Origin: UMGS1002 sp964570825
Lineage (GTDB): Bacteria > Bacillota > Clostridia > Oscillospirales > CAG-272
Length of the DNA: 30,159 nt
Assembly: GCA_964570825.1 (NCBI GenBank)
Contig: CAZMZJ010000020.1
Span: 1-30,159, forward strand
Direction of reading: 5' to 3'
The position numbers and the translations under genes are program-made. The notes under the pieces are model-generated. The model was given only the letters and a program-made list of their open reading frames with translations, searched no databases and was not told the origin of the DNA. Of the stretch, positions 25,401 to 30,159 are shown piece by piece. The stretch's first letter is position 1, and each line of letters opens with the position of its first letter.

Positions 25401-25590
25401 CAGCGGCAGCGGACAAAGCGGCAGCCTGAGCGGCAGCGGCGGCTTCATTAGCAGCAGCAGCCTTTGATTCCGCGATGGCGGCAGCATCCTGAGCTTCCTT
25501 GTCAGTGCATCCGGCAAACATTGCAGCTGCCATGAGCAGAGTCAGGACAAAAGCAATGAGTCTGATGCCAATTTTCTTGTTATTAAGCAT
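22486..25590 (-). CDS. large secreted lipoprotein with alanine-rich helical stalk
   Basis: A 1034-residue exported protein I cannot assign to a known family. Residues 1-27 are a lipoprotein signal peptide (KK, hydrophobic core, lipobox MFAGC with C28). Residues about 34-100 are almost pure Ala with spaced Glu, Lys, Gln and Ser (ESKAAAA occurs twice), a predicted helical coiled coil like a stalk. The rest is mostly helical, rich in Ala, Thr, Tyr and Asn, with repeated Tyr-containing helices such as YVAAVDAYIAAAKK and YNRIALPKIESDYAALKE, and no enzyme motif. Likely a surface-anchored structural or adhesion protein. GGAGG lies six bases before the ATG, a promoter is visible upstream and a GC-rich terminator downstream, so it is a single-gene unit. 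Confidence 0.85.
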   Translation of the reverse strand: MLNNKKIGIRLIAFVLTLLMAAAMFAGCTDKEAQDAAAIAESKAAAANEAAAAAQAAALSAAAAASDLAAQLDAAKAAAAAAESKAAAASAAAANAQSNLNSVVSGIANQPAQTGDIAQKDYNGATQYVTTTILAELSQLKVKYLTVRYYWYTESNYLKLAKLFDDAYVDIYRATTADGVKGVITKLTTDIAAIPSIATEAEAIQAQIKAFGDVDTSIFTTHEANVTKVRSAYSVWLATYRNYFSSNGINVDNYAANKDAIDAYVLKNFGIATTTLRYAESKIATLKTYAGNVSLSAYTAISTIWGATDYNTIKTKSAAIDAAYALYRIFVTANGGDGSPITYKDTSVSPNRVLTGEQFVKQYVLVLYDNWFEQYKTAAVEFVNTLPAFFLNSGAAGGNFAGLDTAYLIVYSNAVTNADYTININGGVEVGSTDQQLLNEFNKIAVLNNAEYLKWTYSGSFKGTLSLDDAYLQVDNYVTKAIVEMAALYYNRIALPKIESDYAALKETVNNTTYLNSTNATYKTYDIAFGNEYVAAVDAYIAAAKKVATKTYDELKATTNIEDLRIFSVSTATNDVVTTYNGAALEAVLKSLNRTIKEAGYSFATAKTALGELKEFYDFRRSLCDQMDAYITLMDATSDALVTKINNVITATGGTALTSVSTLKTANTTVATNFRTAVMALSYNNYSAQTYQAKTSDNKALYYDKAATGTAKTSTSNVARNPLTIKVDKLVVAKDAATTLFGQYADQMFKGLTDLCRTQLNTYIDKSVQLYKTNYASDANVDTLNLKADIENYIAYIKTLSAVNSIGTFDPAAFSLENDAIATGITIDAVAAQGYVIETVKENSEYVLHVKDFTNTAAQVYTGVADLSYTNRADKVLDSYCALTDVYSRLEKVRLLAYYKDQKVVELSNKALGYIGTWDATTGTWKVAPTLSYDYYSSRKVRYLSEVQAVYERLVAAVNAITMLDKDVVEKPVADQYTFAVAKVDAVFNLYDDVTDNKKASESKDDYSFQVAYDRYYATNASGAPIYDWSKYNQ

Positions 25591-25655
25591 AACTTGCCTC
25601 CATGATTTAGATTTGTGCTTTGATTTTACAATATTATTTTGAATGCTGCATTAGA

Positions 25656-25684
25656 ATTATGTGAACTAATTGTAAATAAATCAA
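25656..25684 (-). promoter_or_regulatory. promoter of the large lipoprotein gene
   Basis: Minus strand TTGATT (25679-25684), 17-base spacer, CATAAT (25656-25661). It gives a leader of about 60 bases up to the GGAGG site. Matches are 4/6 and 5/6. Confidence 0.6.
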
Positions 25685-26007
25685 TATTTTCCGGCTTTTC
25701 TGCACATTATTGCCAATTGCCGAATACGGATTGCAGTACAACAGAAAACATACTGCAGCATTCGCGAACGATAATATCATACCATACATATATAAAAAAT
25801 GCAAGAAAACAAATTATGAACAAACTATCCAGTATATATGAACACTGAAATTTTTCCAAAACAAGTGTAAATCGGTATGCCGCATAATGCAATTAAAGCC
25901 ACTCGCACACGGATACCGAATGAAAGTTCCGCCGCGCTTATTATAAGATAAGAAGAAAACTTTTTATAAAGCAAACAGAAACATAAACAAATTTTTATTA
26001 AATCCCC
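25685..26007. other. AT-rich intergenic region without a supported gene
   Basis: Between the divergent lipoprotein and tRNA promoters. Short open frames here have no ribosome sites or protein-like content. I see only scattered AT-rich words and no strong inverted repeat. Confidence 0.5.
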
Positions 26008-26036
26008 TTGCAAATAAATCGAGGCTGTGATATAAT
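26008..26036 (+). promoter_or_regulatory. strong promoter of tRNA-Trp (extended -10)
   Basis: TTGCAA (26008-26013), 17 bases, TATAAT (26031-26036) preceded by TGA, giving the TGnTATAAT extended -10. It lies 23 bases before the tRNA. Confidence 0.88.
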
Positions 26037-26058
26037 ATTCAAGTCAGCCGTATAATAC

Positions 26059-26134
26059 AGGGGTGTAGCTCAGCTGGTAGAGTCGCGGTCTCCAAAACCG
26101 TTGGTCGTGGGTTCGAATCCTCCCGCCCCTGCCA
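26059..26134 (+). tRNA. trnW: tRNA-Trp (anticodon CCA)
   Basis: 76 bases including an encoded CCA tail. The acceptor AGGGGTG pairs with CGCCCCT; the D arm reads AGCTCAGCTGGTAGAG. The anticodon loop CTCCAAA (26090-26096) puts CCA at 26092-26094, reading UGG only. The T arm contains GGGTTCGAATCC. It has its own promoter and terminator. DNA composition changes to clearly AT-rich just past it. Confidence 0.97.
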
Positions 26135-26161
26135 TCCTATAAGGATCAAAAAGATATCATC

Positions 26162-26216
26162 AAAAAGCGAGAAAAACAGAGCATTTGAGAGCAAATGCAC
26201 AGTTTTTCCGCTTTTT
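26162..26216. terminator. bidirectional terminator between tRNA-Trp and the convergent lipoprotein module
   Basis: Long imperfect stem: AAAAAGCG (26162-26169) pairs with CGCTTTTT (26209-26216), with inner pairs GAAAAAC / GTTTTTC and GCATTTG / CAAATGC. A/T ends give T-tracts on both strands, so it ends tRNA-Trp on the plus strand and the module on the minus strand. Confidence 0.85.
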
Positions 26217-26367
26217 ATTTTTCCGGAATTATATGAGTGTCATATTTGAATTCTTTACTGTACTTTTCATCTTTCGACACCTTTCTGATGTTTCCGTTAT
26301 ATAAGATTTCTGAGTGTCTGTCGATTCTACCTGCATAATAACAGCCCGCTATTCCAAGAAATGCCAT
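26215..26367 (-). other. 50-codon open frame, possible displaced C-terminus of the lipoprotein
   Basis: ATG at 26367 to a TAA at 26215, exactly at the terminator. It overlaps the end of the lipoprotein frame in another phase and reads MAFLGIAGCYYAGRIDRHSE, then a lysine-rich tail ending HIIPEK. Its composition looks protein-like and it fills the space to the terminator. It may be a small gene of its own with a weak AGG site, or the true C-terminus of the preceding lipoprotein after another one-base slip near 26360. Confidence 0.4.
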
Positions 26368-27439
26368 TCGCCTGTTTTGAAATTACCCCATGCAAGTCGT
26401 ATGCACTTCTTGCGATAATCCCCGTCATCATATGAATATACTTCAAATATCGCGTAATGGTCTTTAACCCCCAGCAATTGGTAATCCAGAGAATTGAATT
26501 TCCCATATTCTTCACAATAAATATTTCCATTCTCATCTTTTCTTAAGATATATGTTTCACATCCGATATAATAGTGAACAGCCTTGCCATCAGATGTATA
26601 ACCTATTGTTTCTCCATTTGCTGCTTTTTGAAAAAAAACGCCTTCTGAATTAATAACAGAATTACCCAAGCTTATATTCAACTCTTTTTCCCCATCACCA
26701 TTAATTGAGACAAGAACTGCGTTTTCTCCTCCACCACTTCTACAATATAAATATTCATCATCACAGTAATACACAGAGCGACCACTTGTTATAAATTTTC
26801 GGTTACTATAATCAAGATTTGTTGAATAAATTACATCATAGCCAAAAAAAGTTTTTGATTTGTTGAACAAATAAGATATTCCCACGGCCCTTTGGTCGTG
26901 GTTAAATATGTAATATCTCCATTGCTTCCATTACACTTATATAACTTTGTTATATATATTTCATTACCTTTATCATCCTTTCCTTCATATGATAGCTCAG
27001 TGAAATAAAGATCATTATCGTTGCCAACTAATGATGTTATATTATTTTGAGATTCATAAATTTTCGTAGATTTAACCGTGGAAATATCATATTGAAACAA
27101 GGTATATTTTGTTATGCTATCAATTTCTGCTTTTAACATATAATAGACGTATCCGTTTATAATCCAATAACGAAACACTTGCGAGGATGATGGGCAAACT
27201 TCATTATGATTACATAAAGGATCAACACATAAATTTGTTATGGCACCAGTTTCAATATTTATTTTTATTAAGATATTACTGTTATTTTTTGTGATAACGT
27301 ACTGATCTAAGATTTTTTTACCGCTATTATTAATAAATATATTAGCATCGCTTTCTTTTAATTGTTTTTCATTTTTACATGATGGCAGCATTAGTATAAA
27401 AACTATAAGTAATATTATGTATATTTTAATTTTATTCAT
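26349..27439 (-). pseudogene. propeller-like lipoprotein with CCHC motif, frameshifted
   Basis: Secreted lipoprotein related to the one at 27904-29238. The first frame (26831-27439) has a signal peptide with lipobox LPSC (C21) and the motif C71-x4-C76-x-H78-x3-C82 (CVDPLCNHNEVC), then beta-rich repeats (GYVYYMLKAE, DLYFTELSYEGKD). It runs into a stop after LFLAMM. The rest (26349-26885 frame) continues smoothly as FFGYDVIYSTNLDYSNRKF and ends IRLAWGNFKTGEWHFLE. The switch needs one more T in a run of seven (plus strand A7 at 26844-26850). If restored, about 363 residues. GGAG six bases before the ATG supports the start. The lesion may be real, phase-variable, or a homopolymer error. Confidence 0.8.
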
Positions 27440-27458
27440 GTTTTATCTCCTGCCATTA

Positions 27459-27486
27459 GGGAATTTGACATAAATATCAAACTCCC
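27459..27486 (-). promoter_or_regulatory. intercistronic hairpin before the second lipoprotein gene
   Basis: Stem GGGAATTTGA / TCAAACTCCC (one G-T pair) with an 8-base loop, between the small secreted gene and the lipoprotein gene. No T-tract follows on the minus strand. It corresponds in position to the hairpin at 29269-29302 in the other module copy. Confidence 0.6.
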
Positions 27487-27501
27487 CGTTTGGTCTTGCT
27501 G

Positions 27502-27892
27502 TCAGGCATTATAGACAAAACGCCCGGAATATATCCGAACAGGTGAAGAATAATTGGGATAATATGTGTCAATAGAATAGTTACTTGCAACCTTGTAATA
27601 CTGACCAGAATAGCTTATATTAACATTAAAGTGTAGTATCGGTAGATATAATGAATCTTGTATCAAAGTTCCATAAAAACGTATTTGAGCTACCTACGGA
27701 TGAATAGGTACCCGTATCAGTAACATCTAATGATATATCATAATATACTGCGGCAACATAATAATGTCCTTCACAAATACGGAAATCGTCTGATTCGCTG
27801 TTTGAATAATATGTATATGCTGAACAATTATATGTGAATATTGTTACGAGCATAAAAATACATATAAACACTGTAAAAATCTTTCGTTTCAT
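27502..27892 (-). pseudogene. small secreted beta-rich protein, frameshifted
   Basis: Unknown family. The ATG at 27892 (GAGAAGG three bases upstream) opens a signal peptide (MKRKIFTVFICIFMLVTIF, cleavage likely after CSA near residue 24) followed by Tyr/Ser/Asp-rich beta-like sequence. The frame stops at 27626, but an adjacent frame continues with HFNVNISYSGQYYKVAS and ends SGRFVYNA at 27502, which reads as normal protein. The span is 3n+1, so one extra base (or two missing) lies near 27630. About 129 residues if restored. It starts 11 bases after the stop of the first lipoprotein, so it is in the same operon. Confidence 0.7.
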
Positions 27893-27903
27893 TACCTTCT
27901 CAT

Positions 27904-29238
27904 TTAGCTTATATAATTCTCTTCTGTGCCACAATGAATGTAATATGTATCTCCAGTTGTTACATCAATTCGAAGAATTGTATAGGTATTCTCAACAATA
28001 CTTTGATAGTATTCGCTATCGTCAAAAACTCCGTCTTTGTTGTTATCGATAAAAGTATTGTATGCCGCATAAATATAATTTCCCACACAGGTGTAGTAAT
28101 ATATCTCATAATTGGTATCATCATTAATTAAAGAAAACACCTTTTCATTTGATGACCCGTCAAGTGCAGCTCTTCTTATTTCATTATAGGTTAATACTAT
28201 ATCGTCGCTGTTTCTTTGAGTAATATTATTTTTACCTATATTAGTCTCACTCGTATTAAGATAATATATATAATTTTCAGTGAGTTGCCAATCTTCTGTT
28301 TTTATACCGAGAGAAAATCTTTCACCGCTGCCATCTAATTTCGACCTATATAAGGTTTGTAAATCAGTATTATCTGAATCTTCACTTTCTCCCCAATAAA
28401 TGTATTCGCCGTCAGTTAAAATTTTATAGCTGGAAAAATTACCGCTTAAAATATATTGCCTGTTATTCATATCATAATCGGTGGAATATATTTCTCTGCC
28501 ATCCGTGAAATAGATTCTCTGGTTAACTGCGAATAAAAATTTATTAATAAGAAGTGTTGATGTTTTATCATTATTAGATGAATTATCCTTTATCAGGATA
28601 TCAATTGAACCGTCTTCAAGGTTCATCCTGCATATAGCCGTTTGTATATTATTCGTTTTACTATCCACTATTGCATCATAATAAAACCTGTATTTGTCAA
28701 TGTAAAGTTCACTACCAATGACCGCCTCGGGGATACTGTCAGAATATACTATATACTGTTTCAGTTTTGAATCGCTTAAATCAAAGGAAACAAAATCAGC
28801 ATAATATCCTGTTTCTTTAAAATCAATATCTAAAAAATATGTTCTGCTGTAATAAATTTTATTTTCATAAATGTAATATATAGAATCCATAGAGTAAAAA
28901 GGACAATCCGGTGTGTTGTGTTCGCATAACGGATCGGGACAAACCGTTGTTAAATTTCCGGTTTTTACGTTAAAACGATATAAAGTAGCATGATTTTTCT
29001 GTCTCCCGGAACTGTTTCCGTTGAAAAAATAAATACATCCGTCAAAATACTTTACTTCACTGCCGCCGTTCAACGTATTATACATTATCGGCTCATCATC
29101 ACTTTCAGTGTACTCGAAATCAAGATTTTCATCAGTGGTTGAAGGTGCAATTTGGTTTATGTCATTACATGAATAAATGTTCATTTGAACAAGTAGCATT
29201 ATTATTACCAGATAAAAACATTGTATTTTACATTTCAT
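27904..29238 (-). CDS. propeller-like lipoprotein with CCHC motif and EF-hand-like loop
   Basis: Intact 444-residue secreted lipoprotein. The signal peptide ends in lipobox IYSC (C24). Motif C100-x4-C105-x-H107-x4-C112 (CPDPLCEHNTPDC) follows the first repeat. Blocks with a recurring YIYY/GxLY pattern (CIYFFNGN, KIYYSRTYF, EYIYWGESE, YIYYLNTSE, YIYAAYNTF) and LYRSKLDGSGE resemble DUF5050-type beta-propeller domains. A perfect calcium-type EF-hand loop DNNKDGVFDDSE sits at 398-409 near the C-terminus. It probably sits on the outer face of the membrane; ligand unknown. AAAGGG lies eight bases before the ATG. The small secreted gene lies upstream across a hairpin. Confidence 0.82.
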   Translation of the reverse strand: MKCKIQCFYLVIIMLLVQMNIYSCNDINQIAPSTTDENLDFEYTESDDEPIMYNTLNGGSEVKYFDGCIYFFNGNSSGRQKNHATLYRFNVKTGNLTTVCPDPLCEHNTPDCPFYSMDSIYYIYENKIYYSRTYFLDIDFKETGYYADFVSFDLSDSKLKQYIVYSDSIPEAVIGSELYIDKYRFYYDAIVDSKTNNIQTAICRMNLEDGSIDILIKDNSSNNDKTSTLLINKFLFAVNQRIYFTDGREIYSTDYDMNNRQYILSGNFSSYKILTDGEYIYWGESEDSDNTDLQTLYRSKLDGSGERFSLGIKTEDWQLTENYIYYLNTSETNIGKNNITQRNSDDIVLTYNEIRRAALDGSSNEKVFSLINDDTNYEIYYYTCVGNYIYAAYNTFIDNNKDGVFDDSEYYQSIVENTYTILRIDVTTGDTYYIHCGTEENYIS

Positions 29239-29268
29239 AGATAATACCCTTTCACATTTTTCTGTTTC

Positions 29269-29302
29269 CCATATACAGGACGATTTATCGCCCTGTATAT
29301 GG
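29269..29302 (-). promoter_or_regulatory. intercistronic hairpin before the first lipoprotein gene
   Basis: Perfect 11-bp stem CCATATACAGG / CCTGTATATGG with a 12-base loop, 18 bases after the small gene stop and 30 before the lipoprotein start. On the minus strand A-rich sequence follows, not T, so it is not a standard terminator; a stability or ratio-setting element is more likely. Confidence 0.65.
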
Positions 29303-29320
29303 CAGGTAATGAAATATTAA

Positions 29321-29698
29321 TTATAAAGTAACAGAAGAAAATCCACGGTAATGGACTAAGACACCACTCTCATATCTATCAATAAAATGAGCTCCCTGAG
29401 CGCTAGTTCCCGAACCCGCATATGTAACCCACGCAGTTGTATAGTTACTGCCAGTGTTTATTTTATATGCAACCTGGGAACTGTTGATATACAAATAGAC
29501 AGAGACAAACACGTTGCCGTTTGAATTTGCGACAGTATCGGCATATGAAGATCCGGTATAACTGTTAAGATATCCTTCACCGAATACTCCATATGTAGCG
29601 TTTTCAACATCGACAGTTTGTCTTGTTGCACAAATCGAAACAGTTAATACAGCGGCAAGGGCAACGCACGTAAGGATATTGAATAATTTTTTCTTCAT
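29321..29698 (-). CDS. small secreted beta-rich protein
   Basis: 125 residues, unknown family. N-terminal signal peptide (KKK, then a hydrophobic core ending near SICA, about residues 1-26). The mature part is Gly/Ser/Tyr/Asn-rich with alternating hydrophobic pattern (NVFVSVYLYINSSQVAYKI) and no cysteine, pointing to a compact beta-sandwich. The ATG at 29698 has AAAGGA nine bases upstream; an in-frame TTG three codons earlier is less likely. It is the first gene of a module with the lipoprotein at 27904-29238. It may be a small surface or extracellular factor; nothing shows a toxin or enzyme motif. Confidence 0.75.
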   Translation of the reverse strand: MKKKLFNILTCVALAAVLTVSICATRQTVDVENATYGVFGEGYLNSYTGSSYADTVANSNGNVFVSVYLYINSSQVAYKINTGSNYTTAWVTYAGSGTSAQGAHFIDRYESGVLVHYRGFSSVTL

Positions 29699-29707
29699 AA
29701 TATGCAA

Positions 29708-29942
29708 TCCTTTCTTTTACGTACCGGAAATTTGGAACTCTGATGCTATCCGGCATTTTACATTAGCGTTGTTTGCTTTTGGCAGAACATTGTTCGCGGT
29801 GCTGTGGAAAGTGTATTTATTCAATTAGCTCTTCTCCACTGCATTTATCCTCAGCTGCTACTGACGTCTTTCGCTCACTTCAGATTTATTTTGGCGCTAT
29901 ATATATAACTCACGTCTGAGTATATATCATAAATAACAGATT
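29708..29942. other. intergenic gap, no gene seen
   Basis: Contains an AT palindrome region with ACTCACGTCTGAGT inside TATATATA words (about 29900-29930). No confident promoter can be picked. Confidence 0.4.
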
Positions 29943-30159
29943 TCACGGGCACGTCTTATATGTTGTCTGAGTCGCAGTCTCTGATAAATCACCACTGTAT
30001 GCCGTCACCTCAAAAACCGCTTTATACTGCACCCCGCTGATTCAGGTAAAAGATCCGGAAATAATCAAGGAATATCCTGTTGAACTACCTGACCATTGGT
30101 TTATATAAACCCATTGGCTGCTCACATACTTATAAAACGTAACAGTCCCCTCCATGCTT
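29943..30159 (-). pseudogene. C-terminal part of a small secreted protein with an internal stop, cut by window edge
   Basis: One reading frame from the right edge to TGA at 29943, interrupted by TGA at 30042-30044. The parts read VTFYKYVSSQWVYINQWSGS, then SGSFT-stop-ISGVQYKAVFEVTAYSGD and SETATQTTYKTCP. This resembles the small secreted beta-sandwich proteins of Clostridia with the pattern K-x-W-x-x-x-W-S and Y-V/F-x-V-x-A-Y-S-G. A single GGA to TGA change would explain the stop. The 5' end lies outside the window. Confidence 0.65.

Noticed and set aside
25170..25517. Leu/Pro-rich frame opposite in phase to the alanine stalk
   Set aside because: Produced by shifted reading of the GCN-rich stalk codons.
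25639..26013. Short frames between the lipoprotein and tRNA-Trp
   Set aside because: No ribosome sites, AT-driven composition and overlap with promoters.
30042..30044. TGA read as tryptophan (recoded genetic code)
   Set aside because: The only tRNA-Trp here has anticodon CCA, which reads UGG, and TGA is used as a normal stop elsewhere (for example at 27502 and 29943). A point mutation, probably GGA to TGA, is simpler.

Overview
The window reads as chromosomal DNA of an anaerobic Clostridia-type bacterium (Bacillota), probably an uncultured gut or sediment member of the Oscillospirales/Christensenellales sort. The reasons are GGAGG-type ribosome sites, consensus sigma-A promoters, a glmS ribozyme in front of glmS, an archaeal-type V-ATPase operon in place of F-ATPase genes, a DUF512 radical-SAM gene next to der, and cysteine-anchored lipoproteins. 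The placement is inferred from gene content only.

Layout. 1-358: the end of a 42-bp tandem array whose units each carry a perfect hairpin, then a non-coding pyrimidine-rich stretch. 359-6299 (minus): ppa and obg; der and a PDZ/radical-SAM DUF512 protein behind a perfect TTGACA-17-TATAAT promoter; and an OGG-type 8-oxoguanine DNA glycosylase broken by one missing base. 6337-12185 (plus): a DUF6062-like double CxxC/CxxH protein, an MnmM/YtqB-type tRNA methyltransferase, a membrane-anchored VanY-type D,D-carboxypeptidase, a left-handed beta-helix GlmU-like protein, the glmS ribozyme and glmS. A two-way terminator separates glmS from the convergent V-ATPase operon.

12297-21541 (minus): a complete nine-gene V-type ATPase operon, transcribed G/H-I-K-E-C-F-A-B-D. 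The K subunit keeps the Na+-ligand residues known from Enterococcus hirae, so a sodium pump or synthase is likely. Three intercistronic gaps (E/C, F/A, B/D) hold stem-loops, and the E/C gap also holds a 94-bp element with 22-bp inverted ends.

21911-25590 (minus): a small unknown protein and a 1034-residue secreted lipoprotein with an alanine-rich helical stalk. 26059-26134 (plus): tRNA-Trp(CCA) with a strong extended -10 promoter. Beyond it the DNA becomes visibly AT-rich. Between 26215 and 30159 (minus) lies a repeated two-gene module: a small secreted beta-rich protein, an intercistronic hairpin, then a lipoprotein carrying a C-x4-C-x-H-x3/4-C motif in a propeller-like repeat context. Two copies are visible plus the tail of another small secreted gene. 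Several members carry frameshifts or an in-frame stop. This module is the best candidate for an undescribed system. The clustered lesions mean either local decay or consensus errors in the assembly.
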